Shown here one piece after another: positions 19,625 to 28,690 of a stretch of DNA of 36,592 bases (position 1 is its first letter; each line of letters begins with the position of its first letter). The stretch is taken from contig JAKQXH010000029.1 in the NCBI GenBank assembly GCA_029561555.1, positions 1 to 36,592 on the forward strand, read 5' to 3'. The stretch comes from Candidatus Omnitrophota bacterium. Lineage in GTDB: Bacteria; Omnitrophota; Omnitrophia; Omnitrophales; Omnitrophaceae. Position numbers and translations under genes: made by a program. The notes below the pieces were generated by a model that saw only the letters and a program-made list of their open reading frames with translations, was not told the DNA's origin and did not search any database.

Positions 19625-22600
19625 ATGGAACATTCTTCTTTTGCCCATCTCCATCAACATTCTGAATACAGCCTTTTAGACGGGGCCTGCCGGATCGACC
19701 TTTTGATCCGACGCGCCTGCGAACTGAGATTTCCCGCAATCGCTTTGACCGATCACGGCAACATGTTTGGCGCGATTGAATTTTATCAAACGGCCGTGAA
19801 GCAGGGGATCAAGCCGGTTTTGGGGATCGAGGCCTACATTGCGTCCGGATCGCGTTTTGAAAAAACCGCGCACGGGATCCGGGACGCGTCGTTTCATTTG
19901 ACGATCCTGGTCAAAGACGAACAGGGGTACCGGAACCTGATGAAATTGAGCACCTTGTCGTATCTGGAGGGGTTTTACTACAAGCCTCGCATGGATAAGG
20001 AAATCCTCAGGAAATATCACGGGGGACTTCTTGCGCTTTCCGGATGCCTGAAAGGCGAGGTGTCTCATTATATCCGGAATAATCAGCGTGAGGATGCGGT
20101 CCGGGCGATTCAGGAATATCAGGATATTTTTGGAAAGGACGATTTTTTTCTCGAAGTGTACGATCATGGGCTTGAAGAGCAGAAGAAAGTCGTGGAGGTG
20201 ATTCGGGAGCTTTCCAAAGAACTCAAGGTCCCGATGGTGGCGACCAATGACGTGCATTATATTTATCCGACCGACTACGAGGCTCATGACGCCCTGCTTT
20301 GCATCGGAACGGGTGCGAATATTTCGGATACCGACCGCATGCGGTACGCAAGCAATGAACTTTACCTTAAATCGGCGCAGGAAATGATCGACCGGTTTAA
20401 GCATATTCCGGGCGCGATTGAAAATACGCTTGCCGTGACGCAGAAGTGCAATCTGGAGCTTGATTTTTCAAAGACCTTTTTGCCCCGATTCGATCCGCCT
20501 TCCGGGAAGACCGGGATGCAATATCTGAGGGACTTGTGCGAAGAGGGGCTTCGACAGCGTCTGGGGGACATTTCCCCGGATTACCGGACGCGCCTGGAGC
20601 ATGAATTGGCCGTGATTCAGACGATGAAATACGTGAGCTATTTTCTGATCGTCTGGGATTTTATCCGGCATGCCAGGGAAAAAGGGATTTCTGTCGGGCC
20701 GGGACGCGGTTCGGCCGCGGGGAGTCTCGTGGCGTGGGGGCTCGGGATCACGGACATCGATCCGATCCGGAACGGATTGATTTTCGAGCGCTTTCTCAAT
20801 CCCGACCGGGTCAGCATGCCGGATATCGATATCGATTTTTGCTATGAGCGGCGAGATGAAGTCATTGAGTATGTGAAGAAGAAATACGGGCAGGACAACG
20901 TCGCTCAGATCATCACGTTCGGAACCATGATGGCGAGGGCGGTGATCCGGGATGTGGGGCGCGTGATGGGTTTGGCCTACGGAGAAGTGGACCGCATCGC
21001 GAAATTGATTCCGGCCGATCCCAAAATGACGCTCGAGAAGGCACTGGGGGCGGAGCCGAAACTCAAAGAGCTGGTCGATACCGACGTGCGGATTGCGAAG
21101 TTGGTGGAAGTGTCCCGCTCGCTTGAAGGGCTGACCCGCCATGCTTCGACGCATGCGGCTGGGGTGGTGATTTCGGATGTGCCTCTGACGGAACATACGC
21201 CGTTGTTCAAAACCGGCGATCAGGTAACGACTCAATATTCCATGGAGGATCTCGAGAAAATCGGGCTTTTGAAAATGGATTTTCTCGGTTTAAAGACGCT
21301 GACGGTTATCGCGCACACGCTCCGGATTATCAAAAGGCGCCAGAACACGGAAGTCTGGATCGAGAAAATTTCTCTGGAGGATTCGAAGACCTATGAATTG
21401 CTTTGCCGCGGGGAAACATTCGGGGTTTTCCAGCTTGAAAGTTCGGGGATGCGGGATCTGGTCAAGAAGCTCAAACCGCAGCTGTTTGAGGATATCGTCG
21501 CGTTGCTCGCGCTTTACCGTCCGGGACCTCTGGGGAGCGGCATGGTGGATGATTTTATCCGCCGGAAGCATAATCCGGCGCTGATCCAATACGATCACGC
21601 GGCTTTGGAATCCATTCTCAAAGAGACTTACGGAGTCATTCTGTATCAGGAGCAGGTGATGCAGATCGTGAGCAAACTCGCCGGATTTAGCCTGGCGAAA
21701 GCCGATTCTCTCAGGCGTGCGATGGGGAAGAAGATTCCGGAGGTAATGGAACGCGAAAAACAGTCGTTTATCGAAGGCGCCAAGGTGAACGAAATCAAGG
21801 AACGCGTGGCGGAAAAGATTTGGAATCAGATCGAATACTTCTCGGGATACGGATTCAACAAGTCGCACAGCGCGGCGTATGCGCTGATTTCTTATCGGAC
21901 GGCTTATTTGAAGGCGAATTATCCGGTTGAATTTATGACGGCTCTTCTGACTTCCGAAAAGGACAATACGGATAAAATCGTCCGGCATATCGAAGAATCG
22001 AAGCGTATCGATATCGGAGTGTTGCCGCCCAGCGTTAACGAAAGTTTCTCCGAATTCACCTGTCTTGGGGTGAAAGAAGGGGAAATCCCCCATGTGGGCA
22101 AGATCCGCTTCGGCCTTTCGGCGGTGAAGAACGTGGGTCTTACGGCGATTGAATCCATTCTGGAGACCCGCATCAAAAGCGGAGCGTTCCAGTCTTTCTA
22201 TGATTTTATCGAACGGGTGGATCTTCGCGTTTGTAACCGGAAGGTCTTGGAAAGCCTGATCAAATGCGGGGCCTTTGATGAACTCGGGCTTCAACGATCC
22301 CAGCTGATGGCTATTTTGGACGATGAATTGGAGCGGGGCGCCCGGCTTCAGAAAGACCGCCAGAGAGGGCAGTTCTCCCTCTTGGATGAAATGCAGGAGG
22401 GCCCTTCGCCCGTTGGGGCCCGGAAGATTCCCAATATTCCCGAATGGCCCGAAAGCCAATTGCTTGCTTATGAGAAAGAACTGTTGGGGTTTTACGTAAG
22501 TGCTCACCCGCTCACAAAATACGAAAAAGTGCTCAAAAATTATGCCAGCGCGACGACTGCCACTCTTTCTGAATTTCCGGATCAGGCGGAAGTCACTCTT

Positions 22601-23086
22601 GGGGGGATTGTGGGGCAATTCCGGGAGATTACGACCAAGAAAGGGGATCGCATGGCGTTTTTCACGCTCGAGGACTTAAGCGGTTCGCGTGAGGTGGTTG
22701 TGTTTCCGGATCTTTATAAATCCGCGCAAACGCTTTTGCAGCAGGAAGAAGCGCTGTTTATCAAGGGGCGGATCAATATGCGGGACGATGAACCTAAGAT
22801 TATCGCCGGGGAAATCATTCCGCTTCAGGAAGTTCAGAGAAAATTAGTAAAAGTTGTATCGGTCGATCTGATGACGACCGGGCTTGAGATGGGAACACTG
22901 GTTAAACTGAAAGAGATATTGGGCCGGTATAAAGGGAAAATCCCTCTCTATCTTACGTTCCGAAATCCGAACGGACAGGCAGTGGTCGTATCGCCGGCGG
23001 AAACTTACCGCGTCGAGACTTCCGACGAATTTTTCCGAGAAATTGAAAATTTGCTTGGCGAGAGCAGCGTCAAAATCAAGACTTGA
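19625..23086 (+). CDS. dnaE: DNA polymerase III subunit alpha
   Basis: This is the replicative polymerase, 1153 aa, normal for DnaE1. HLHQHSEYSLLDGACRI starts the PHP domain. VGPGRGSAAGSLVAW and PDIDIDF (residues 399-405) form the palm, with catalytic Asp400 and Asp402 at the expected place. GYGFNKSHSAAYALISYRTA is in the fingers. QFSLLDE at residue 916 resembles an internal beta-clamp-binding motif. VTLGGIVGQFREITTKKG begins the C-terminal OB fold, followed by a tau-binding-like end. It is not PolC: no inserted 3'-5' exonuclease is seen. Proofreading must come from PHP or a separate DnaQ. Confidence 0.97.
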   Translation: MEHSSFAHLHQHSEYSLLDGACRIDLLIRRACELRFPAIALTDHGNMFGAIEFYQTAVKQGIKPVLGIEAYIASGSRFEKTAHGIRDASFHLTILVKDEQGYRNLMKLSTLSYLEGFYYKPRMDKEILRKYHGGLLALSGCLKGEVSHYIRNNQREDAVRAIQEYQDIFGKDDFFLEVYDHGLEEQKKVVEVIRELSKELKVPMVATNDVHYIYPTDYEAHDALLCIGTGANISDTDRMRYASNELYLKSAQEMIDRFKHIPGAIENTLAVTQKCNLELDFSKTFLPRFDPPSGKTGMQYLRDLCEEGLRQRLGDISPDYRTRLEHELAVIQTMKYVSYFLIVWDFIRHAREKGISVGPGRGSAAGSLVAWGLGITDIDPIRNGLIFERFLNPDRVSMPDIDIDFCYERRDEVIEYVKKKYGQDNVAQIITFGTMMARAVIRDVGRVMGLAYGEVDRIAKLIPADPKMTLEKALGAEPKLKELVDTDVRIAKLVEVSRSLEGLTRHASTHAAGVVISDVPLTEHTPLFKTGDQVTTQYSMEDLEKIGLLKMDFLGLKTLTVIAHTLRIIKRRQNTEVWIEKISLEDSKTYELLCRGETFGVFQLESSGMRDLVKKLKPQLFEDIVALLALYRPGPLGSGMVDDFIRRKHNPALIQYDHAALESILKETYGVILYQEQVMQIVSKLAGFSLAKADSLRRAMGKKIPEVMEREKQSFIEGAKVNEIKERVAEKIWNQIEYFSGYGFNKSHSAAYALISYRTAYLKANYPVEFMTALLTSEKDNTDKIVRHIEESKRIDIGVLPPSVNESFSEFTCLGVKEGEIPHVGKIRFGLSAVKNVGLTAIESILETRIKSGAFQSFYDFIERVDLRVCNRKVLESLIKCGAFDELGLQRSQLMAILDDELERGARLQKDRQRGQFSLLDEMQEGPSPVGARKIPNIPEWPESQLLAYEKELLGFYVSAHPLTKYEKVLKNYASATTATLSEFPDQAEVTLGGIVGQFREITTKKGDRMAFFTLEDLSGSREVVVFPDLYKSAQTLLQQEEALFIKGRINMRDDEPKIIAGEIIPLQEVQRKLVKVVSVDLMTTGLEMGTLVKLKEILGRYKGKIPLYLTFRNPNGQAVVVSPAETYRVETSDEFFREIENLLGESSVKIKT

Positions 23087-23153
23087 AAGAAACTACTCTA
23101 TTTTAAAATTTGACGGAAGCTATTATCAGGATTGAAGTTATACGAGAAAGCGC

Positions 23154-23182
23154 TTGACACACCTTTCTGAATTTGATAGTTT
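23154..23182 (+). promoter_or_regulatory. Predicted promoter upstream of the HU gene
   Basis: A perfect -35 box TTGACA is followed by imperfect -10 candidates GATAGT (15-bp spacer) or TAGTTT (17-bp spacer). The bases before the -35, AAAGCGCTTGACA, resemble those at the rrf2 promoter. It would give a leader of about 110 nt ahead of the HU gene. Confidence 0.5.
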
Positions 23183-23299
23183 CTTTCAGTGTAATAAGTT
23201 ACGTAAATTTCTGCCCTGTGAGAGGTTAGGCGGATTGATGCGGCGGGGATAACGCGTAAGGGTTTCAATCATTCCACATGTGAGAAGGAGGGCCTTTGC

Positions 23300-23572
23300 A
23301 TGACGAAAAAAGATATTGTGATGAAAGTGTCGAACGATACGAATCTCACCCAAATCGATGTCAAAAAAATTGTTCAGAGGACTCTGGACACCATTCTTGA
23401 AAGCCTTGAGAAAGGCGAAACGGTTGAACTCAGGAATTTCGGGGTCTTTAAGGTGAAAGGGCGGAAAGGCCGATTGGGACGCAATCCCCGCACGGGCGAA
23501 GAAGTTCAGGTCCCGGAAAAACGGGTGGTTGTTTTCAAGCCGGGATTGGTTCTCAAGCATCGCGTGAAATAA
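23300..23572 (+). CDS. HU/IHF-family DNA-binding protein
   Basis: The 90-aa protein has the full HU fold: helices at the N-terminus (MTKKDIVMKVSNDTNLTQ), VELRNFGVFKVKGRKGR leading into the beta arm, and GRNPRTGEEVQVPEKRVV as the DNA-bending arm with the conserved intercalating Pro. HU compacts the nucleoid and bends DNA. AGAAGGAGGG lies upstream of the ATG. The dimer type (HU homodimer versus an IHF-like role) cannot be told from sequence alone. Confidence 0.95.
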   Translation: MTKKDIVMKVSNDTNLTQIDVKKIVQRTLDTILESLEKGETVELRNFGVFKVKGRKGRLGRNPRTGEEVQVPEKRVVVFKPGLVLKHRVK

Positions 23573-23624
23573 CATTGTCTGAAGCGGTTGAAATTCAGGA
23601 TTTTAAAGGGAGGCCGGAAGCAAA

Positions 23625-23891
23625 ATGCCAGTAACGGGTAAAGTGAAGTGGTTTTCGAATGTTAAAGGATACGGATTCATTGAGCAGGACGGGGGAGGAC
23701 AGGACGTGTTTGTCCATTATTCTTCGCTGACGAACGAAGGGTACAAAAAGCTGGAGCAGGGTGATACCGTGACGTTTGAGCTCGTGCAGGGAGAAAAAGG
23801 CCCTCAGGCGACTCAAGTGGTTCGAGAGAAGAAAAAGAAAGAAGCGGATCAGGACCAGCCGGGCGCGCCGAAGGCCTCCAAATCCAAATAA
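23625..23891 (+). CDS. Cold-shock domain protein with a charged C-terminal tail
   Basis: Residues 1-66 are a cold-shock OB fold: GKVKWFSNVKGYGFIEQDG contains RNP1 (KGYGFI) and DVFVHYSSL contains RNP2. It binds single-stranded nucleic acid and usually acts as an RNA chaperone. Residues 67-88 form a Lys/Glu-rich tail absent from minimal Csp proteins. AAAGGGAGG precedes the ATG. It lies 52 bp after the HU gene and probably shares its transcript, which would pair two nucleic-acid-binding proteins. Confidence 0.95.
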   Translation: MPVTGKVKWFSNVKGYGFIEQDGGGQDVFVHYSSLTNEGYKKLEQGDTVTFELVQGEKGPQATQVVREKKKKEADQDQPGAPKASKSK

Positions 23892-23905
23892 CGTTTTTCC
23901 CTTTT

Positions 23906-23937
23906 GATCCCCGGGGACAAAATCCTACGGGGATTTT
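23906..23937 (+). terminator. Likely intrinsic terminator after the cold-shock gene
   Basis: ATCCCCG pairs with CGGGGAT (7 bp) around a 14-nt loop, followed by TTTTCTTTC. The long loop weakens it, but the position just after the cold-shock stop codon fits. The remaining gap up to rsmE holds no feature I recognise. Confidence 0.6.
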
Positions 23938-24126
23938 CTTTCCCTTTTGAAGAGAGGAACCGGGAGGAACTGGGGCAGGCAGGCCTCCTTGATTTTTGAA
24001 CCGGGATTCGGATATCAGCGCACGGCGCAACAAAGCTCTTTCGCGTTTAAGAATTACGCAATCTCGTCTTGAGAAATCTTCCGATCGTTTTCGGATGGGA
24101 AGGATGCCCAATATCAGGAGAAGAAA

Positions 24127-24903
24127 ATGATTCGTGAGAAACGTTTTTTTGTTCGGGATCAGGATTTTAAAAGTAAACGGATTGTGCTGTCTTCGGAAGA
24201 ATCGCATCATTTGAAGAATGTGCTTCGCGGGAAAAAAGGTGATCCGGTCATTCTCTTCAACGGGGAAGGGGAAGAATTTACGGGCCAAGTCGCTTCCTTG
24301 GGGCCCGGCAACGCCGTCATTGCGATTGAGAAAAAACGGCGGGAACGGATCCGGGGGGCCATTTCGATCGTGCTGGTACAAGCCTTGCCGAAGAAGAAAA
24401 AGATGGACTTTGTGATCGCCAAGGCCTGCGAATTGGGCGTGGAAGAAGTTATGCCGCTTGAGACCGACCGCACGGAGTGCAAGCTTGGCCAGGCCCAGCT
24501 TAAGAGGGTTTCGGAACGGTGGGAACGGATCGCCGTGCAGTCCTGCAAGCAGTCCTGCCTGGACTGGGTTCCCCTCATCCATCCGCCCGCGACGTTCAAG
24601 GAAATGATCCATCGGGTGAAGGGATTTGAAGCGGTCTTGATTCCGCATCCGGACGAAGCGATGCCTAAGTTTTCGGAAGTGATCGCTGAGGTCAAAGCGA
24701 GAGTCGGAAAAACCTCAAAACCGGCGATGCCACGGAAAATTGCGGTGGTGATCGGCCCCGAAGGAGGATTTTCGGACCGCGAAATTGCGCTTGCGAACGA
24801 GCATGGATTGAATTTTGTTTATCTCGGAGATCTGGTGCTTCGGACGGAGACGGCTTCCATTGTCGCGGTTTCTCTGGTGAAGTACGCTTTCAATCTCTGC
24901 TGA
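24127..24903 (+). CDS. rsmE: 16S rRNA (uracil-1498-N3)-methyltransferase
   Basis: RsmE methylates U1498 in the decoding region of the 30S subunit using SAM. The N-terminal PUA-like part has RFFV and SHHLKNVLRGKKGDPVILFNG. The SPOUT domain has LVQALPKKKKMDFVIAKACELG and the C-terminal knot IGPEGGFSDREIALA and LGDLVLRTETA, where SAM binds. The 258-aa length is normal. CAGGAGAAG lies before the ATG. The next gene, mtaB, is also an RNA modification enzyme and follows after 25 bp. Confidence 0.94.
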   Translation: MIREKRFFVRDQDFKSKRIVLSSEESHHLKNVLRGKKGDPVILFNGEGEEFTGQVASLGPGNAVIAIEKKRRERIRGAISIVLVQALPKKKKMDFVIAKACELGVEEVMPLETDRTECKLGQAQLKRVSERWERIAVQSCKQSCLDWVPLIHPPATFKEMIHRVKGFEAVLIPHPDEAMPKFSEVIAEVKARVGKTSKPAMPRKIAVVIGPEGGFSDREIALANEHGLNFVYLGDLVLRTETASIVAVSLVKYAFNLC

Positions 24904-24928
24904 ATTTTTCGTGAGAAGGGGTTCGCGC

Positions 24929-26227
24929 ATGAAGAAGGTTTATTTCAGGACTTTGGGATGCAAAGTCAATCAATACGAAACCCAGTCCATGAGGGAACAA
25001 TTTCTGCGGGCCGGTTTTGAATCGACGGAAGACGCTCGGCGGGCCGATTTGATGGTGGTCAACACCTGTACGGTGACGCAGGAGGCGGATCGCAAGAGCC
25101 GCGTTCTCATCCGCAGGCTTTCACGGGAGAATTCGCGGGCGTCAATCGCGGTGACCGGCTGTTACGCGACGCAGAATGCGGAAGAGCTTGAGAGACTTCC
25201 GGGGGTGCGGTTTGTCATTCCGAATCTCGGGAAGGAAAAAATCGTCGAATCGATCGGATTGAAACCGGAAGCTTGCTGTTCGAATCCCGATCCCTTTTTG
25301 GGCGAGACCGTTCCCGGAATTTCCCGTTTTGCGGACCGGACCCGCGCTTTTGTCAAGATTCAGGACGGATGCGATCATGCCTGTACCTATTGCAAAATCG
25401 TGCTGGCCCGGGGCGCTTCAAAGAGCCGTCCTTTTTTCCAGATCATGTCCGAAGTGAAACGACTTGTTGCGGCCGGATACCGGGAAATCGTGCTTGCCGG
25501 GATTCAATTGGGCGCATACGGCAACGATCTCTCGGACGGAAACGATCTGGTGCGCATTCTTGGAAACCTGAGCCGCGTTCCGGGCTTGGGCAGAATTCGT
25601 TTGAGTTCTATTGATCCCTCGGATGTGACGCCGGAATTGATCGCATCCATGAAAAACGGATCCAAGATCTGCCCGCATTTCCATTTGCCGCTTCAGAGCG
25701 GGGATGACGGGGTTTTGAAGAAAATGCGCCGGGCTTACCGGATCGCTCGCTACAGGGAAATCGTGACCGCGCTCCGGGACGCGCTTCCGGATTTTTCTCT
25801 TACGACGGATGTGATGGTCGGATTTCCGGGCGAAACAGAACAGGCTTTTGAGAACACAATCGAAATTTTGAAGGCCATACGCCCTTTGAAAGTGCATATT
25901 TTCCCGTTTAGCCCCCGGAAAGGAACGCCGGCGGCTTCTTTTCCCGGCCGGGTCAGCGGCAAGATTTTGGAAAGCCGTATCGGACGGTTGCAGGCGATTT
26001 GTCTCAATCTTGCTCAGGACTTTCAGAGGCAGTTTATCGGCCGTACGATGGAAATTCTGGCTGAGGGAGAAAGTTCTCGGCCGGGATGGCAGATCGGACA
26101 TACGGCGAACTATCTCGGGGTTCATTTCGCGTCTGACAGATCCTTTTCAGGGGAAATCCTGCGGGTTAAATTGAAAGAATCCCGTATTGGCTACATGCTG
26201 GGCGAGATTGTAAGTGATTCAGAATAG
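24929..26227 (+). CDS. mtaB: tRNA t6A37 methylthiotransferase (MiaB family)
   Basis: MtaB adds a methylthio group to t6A37, making ms2t6A. The N-terminal UPF0004 domain has TLGCKVNQYET, VNTCTVTQ and VTGCYATQ, whose three cysteines hold an auxiliary [4Fe-4S] cluster. The radical SAM motif is Cys148-x3-Cys152-x2-Cys155 (CDHACTYC). A short TRAM-like tail ends the protein. TLGCKVNQ and the C-terminal pattern fit MtaB better than MiaB or RimO. The ATG at 24929, with GAGAAGGGG upstream, is preferred to the track start at 24911. It acts on the product of the pathway that includes tsaE and tsaB at the start of the window. Confidence 0.93.
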   Translation: MKKVYFRTLGCKVNQYETQSMREQFLRAGFESTEDARRADLMVVNTCTVTQEADRKSRVLIRRLSRENSRASIAVTGCYATQNAEELERLPGVRFVIPNLGKEKIVESIGLKPEACCSNPDPFLGETVPGISRFADRTRAFVKIQDGCDHACTYCKIVLARGASKSRPFFQIMSEVKRLVAAGYREIVLAGIQLGAYGNDLSDGNDLVRILGNLSRVPGLGRIRLSSIDPSDVTPELIASMKNGSKICPHFHLPLQSGDDGVLKKMRRAYRIARYREIVTALRDALPDFSLTTDVMVGFPGETEQAFENTIEILKAIRPLKVHIFPFSPRKGTPAASFPGRVSGKILESRIGRLQAICLNLAQDFQRQFIGRTMEILAEGESSRPGWQIGHTANYLGVHFASDRSFSGEILRVKLKESRIGYMLGEIVSDSE

Positions 26228-26260
26228 AACGGTTAAAGGTTTTGTTGCCGTTTCGGCGAT

Positions 26261-26289
26261 TTGACTTGAATGTGCTGAAATGCTAAATT
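26261..26289 (+). promoter_or_regulatory. Predicted promoter of the cvpA-like/dnaG/rpoD cluster
   Basis: TTGACT and TAAATT are separated by 17 bp. Transcription would start near 26296, which would place the track start of the following gene (26280) upstream of its own mRNA and supports the ATG at 26307. Confidence 0.5.
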
Positions 26290-26306
26290 CAATGCCCGTA
26301 AATTCT

Positions 26307-26837
26307 ATGGATATATTTTCGAAACTAGGATGGATTGACGTCGTTTCAATTCTTCTAATCCTGTGGGGATTGGGAAGAGGGCTGGCCAAAGGTTTGGAAG
26401 AGGAATTCCCCCGGTTGGTTTCCGTCGTTTTTGCGACGATCGTGACCCTTCACTATTACGAAGCGTTTGCCCGTTTGATTACTTTTGAGAATCCGCTCGT
26501 TCAATATGCCGTGAAGCTGATTTCATTTATTCTGACCGCTTTTCTGAGCATCATTTTGACCCGGTTCTTTTTTTCGATTTTGGGTTCGATCGCGACGATT
26601 AAATTCAACGGAGTGATTTCAAAATTAGGGGGGGCGATCGTCGGTCCGGTGCGGTTAATGTTGTTTTTTTCCTTGGTTGTTTTTTTTCTGATGCTGACCC
26701 CCCTGGCTTTTTTCAAGCAAGCGCTCGGATTTGAGCGTTCCGTGTCCGGAGGGCTTCTTCTGCAGGCCAGCGAGAAAATGCACGAGGTTTTTCTGAAATT
26801 TCTTCCTTCTCATCCGGAGGAGAAAACGGGAGCGTAA
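26307..26837 (+). CDS. CvpA-family (colicin V production-like) membrane protein
   Basis: The 176-aa protein starts MDIFSKLGWIDVVSILLILWG, then GRGLAKGLEEEFPRL, the CvpA pattern of a first helix followed by a Gly-rich turn. Three more hydrophobic helices follow, making about four membrane spans, and then a short charged tail. In E. coli CvpA affects colicin export and envelope stress tolerance; the molecular role is not settled. I chose the ATG at 26307 from the predicted promoter and the family N-terminus; 26280 and 26292 are in-frame alternatives. dnaG follows after 37 bp. Confidence 0.75.
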   Translation: MDIFSKLGWIDVVSILLILWGLGRGLAKGLEEEFPRLVSVVFATIVTLHYYEAFARLITFENPLVQYAVKLISFILTAFLSIILTRFFFSILGSIATIKFNGVISKLGGAIVGPVRLMLFFSLVVFFLMLTPLAFFKQALGFERSVSGGLLLQASEKMHEVFLKFLPSHPEEKTGA

Positions 26838-26874
26838 ACTCCGCCGGACCGGGCGGGGGCGAGGAATCGAATCC

Positions 26875-28635
26875 ATGCGATACGACGATCAAACAGTGGA
26901 GAAGGTTCAATCTCTGAACGATATCGTGGAGATCGTCTCGTCTTATTTCCCGTTGAAACGGGCGGGGAGGAATTTTAAGGCGAATTGTCCTTTTCATCAG
27001 GAGAAAACGCCTTCGTTCATGGTGAATCCGGAACGGCAGATTTTTCATTGTTTCGGATGCGGGGTCGGAGGCGATGTGTTCAGTTTTCTGATGAAGTACG
27101 AAAATCTGACCTTTCCGGAGGCGTTGAAGCAACTGGCCGATCGGGCCGGTGTTCAGCTTCCGGAAAGGACTTCGGCCCGGCAGGAGTCTTCCCTTGCCGG
27201 AAAGCTTTTTGAAATTTACGAGGCCGCCGCCCAGTATTACCGCAGGAATCTTGAAGATAAAACTGTGGGGCGGGAGGCCCGTGCGTATCTGGAGTCCCGG
27301 GGATTTGACATCGGGGCGTTGGGAGAATTCGGAGTGGGCTATGCGCTTCCGGAATGGCGGGGGCTGTATGATTTCCTGTCCCGGAAAGGTTTTTCGGAAG
27401 ATTTGCTCCTCAAGTCGGGTTTGATTGTCCGCGCCCCGCAGGGCAATCTTTATGATCTCTTTCGCAAACGTGTCATGTTTCCGATTTTCAACGTGCGCGG
27501 CAAAGTGATGGCGATGGGGGGACGGGTGATCAGCAAGGAGGATTCCCCCAAATACATTAATTCTCCCGAGACGGAGATTTTTCAGAAGCGGAAGGAGTTT
27601 TACGGACTTTATCTTGCGAAGAGGTTTATTACGGCCGAGGATCCCCGGGTTTTCATTGTCGAAGGATATTTGGACCAATTGCGGCTTTGCCTGGCGGGAT
27701 TTAAAAATACGGTTGCGACTTTGGGAACCGCCCTGACGATTGATCATCTCCGGATTCTTAAACGGTACGCCGCCGAAGCGGTTTTGGTTTACGACGGGGA
27801 CAAGGCCGGTGAAGGCGCCGCTCTGAGGGGACTTGAGCTTTTTCTGGAAGAAGGTCTCGGCTTTAAACTGCTTGCGCTTCCGGACGGAATGGACCCGGAT
27901 GATTTGATCCGGGCGAAGGGCGCGGAGGCCTTCCGGGCTTTGGCGGATCAGGCGCAGGATTTCTTTGACTTTAAGTTGACGTCGCTGAGGCGGAGATTCA
28001 AGAAGGACGACAGCCTCGGTATTGTGCGAATGACCAATGAATTTTTGGAGACTTTCGATAAAATTCAGGATCCGATTCTTCTCGACTGCTATATTCGAAA
28101 ACTTTCGCTGGCGCTGAATATACACGAGGATTCCATCCGTCAGGAAGTTTCCAAACGGCGGAAGAAAGAAAAAGTTTCGGCTTCGGGGAAACCGGAGGAA
28201 CAGAAGCAGCCGGCAATCTTGGAACAAGAGGAAGTGATCCTTTTAAGCCTCATGCTTTTGAATGCGGGGATCCGGGATTCGGTTTTCGAGAGGGTAGCGC
28301 CCGAAGAGCTCCGGAATCCGGAGTGCCGGAAATTTTTTTCGGAAGTGCGATCCGCGCAGAATTCGGGCGGCAAAATTTCGTTTCCCGCTTTGCTGAACCG
28401 GATTGCGGATCCGGAGTTGAAAATTTCCTTATCCCGGCTCTCATTCGTCGATTTGGGAGAAAACGATTTGGCCAAAGCCGTTGAAGATTGCGTGGCGAAG
28501 ATTAAACGGCGGAACACGCAGAAAAATATGTCGGATTTGCAAATGAAAATCAAGCAAGCGGAAGCCAGGGGGGCGGAGCAGGAAGTCTTGGCCTATATGC
28601 GGGAATACCAATCGCTGTTGGAAGCTCTTCGCTGA
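26875..28635 (+). CDS. dnaG: DNA primase
   Basis: DnaG makes RNA primers for replication. The N-terminal zinc-binding domain has CPFHQEKTPSF and FHCFGCG. The RNA polymerase core includes GVGYALPEWRGL and MAMGGRVI. The TOPRIM domain has FIVEGYLDQL and LVYDGDKAGEGAA, which bring the catalytic Glu and Asp residues. The C-terminal third is a DnaB-binding-like region with low conservation. The 586-aa length is typical. GCGAGG lies near the ATG. Upstream of dnaG one often finds rpsU; here it is a CvpA-like gene. Confidence 0.96.
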   Translation: MRYDDQTVEKVQSLNDIVEIVSSYFPLKRAGRNFKANCPFHQEKTPSFMVNPERQIFHCFGCGVGGDVFSFLMKYENLTFPEALKQLADRAGVQLPERTSARQESSLAGKLFEIYEAAAQYYRRNLEDKTVGREARAYLESRGFDIGALGEFGVGYALPEWRGLYDFLSRKGFSEDLLLKSGLIVRAPQGNLYDLFRKRVMFPIFNVRGKVMAMGGRVISKEDSPKYINSPETEIFQKRKEFYGLYLAKRFITAEDPRVFIVEGYLDQLRLCLAGFKNTVATLGTALTIDHLRILKRYAAEAVLVYDGDKAGEGAALRGLELFLEEGLGFKLLALPDGMDPDDLIRAKGAEAFRALADQAQDFFDFKLTSLRRRFKKDDSLGIVRMTNEFLETFDKIQDPILLDCYIRKLSLALNIHEDSIRQEVSKRRKKEKVSASGKPEEQKQPAILEQEEVILLSLMLLNAGIRDSVFERVAPEELRNPECRKFFSEVRSAQNSGGKISFPALLNRIADPELKISLSRLSFVDLGENDLAKAVEDCVAKIKRRNTQKNMSDLQMKIKQAEARGAEQEVLAYMREYQSLLEALR

Positions 28636-28658
28636 TTGTCCCGCGGTTCGTCGCGTAT

Positions 28659-28687
28659 TTGACTGAGTCCGAAAATAATCTGATTAT
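28659..28687 (+). promoter_or_regulatory. Possible internal promoter for rpoD
   Basis: TTGACT and GATTAT have a 17-bp spacer, but transcription would start around 28694, after the first rpoD ATG. If it works, translation would begin at the ATG at 28757, which has AGAGGA upstream. A heat-shock or growth-phase internal promoter at this place is known in other bacteria. Confidence 0.35.
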
Positions 28688-28690
28688 TAA

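Noticed and set aside
21290-22618. 442-codon ORF on the minus strand
   Set aside because: It is antisense to the conserved polymerase core of dnaE and has no motif or ribosome binding site.
25276-25290. TTCGAATCCC resembling the T-loop of a tRNA
   Set aside because: It lies in coding sequence of mtaB and no matching acceptor or anticodon stems are found around it.
26713-28227. 504-codon ORF on the minus strand
   Set aside because: It is fully antisense to dnaG, whose domains are clear. The translation is rich in Arg, Pro and Phe with no recognisable motif, as expected of a shadow frame.
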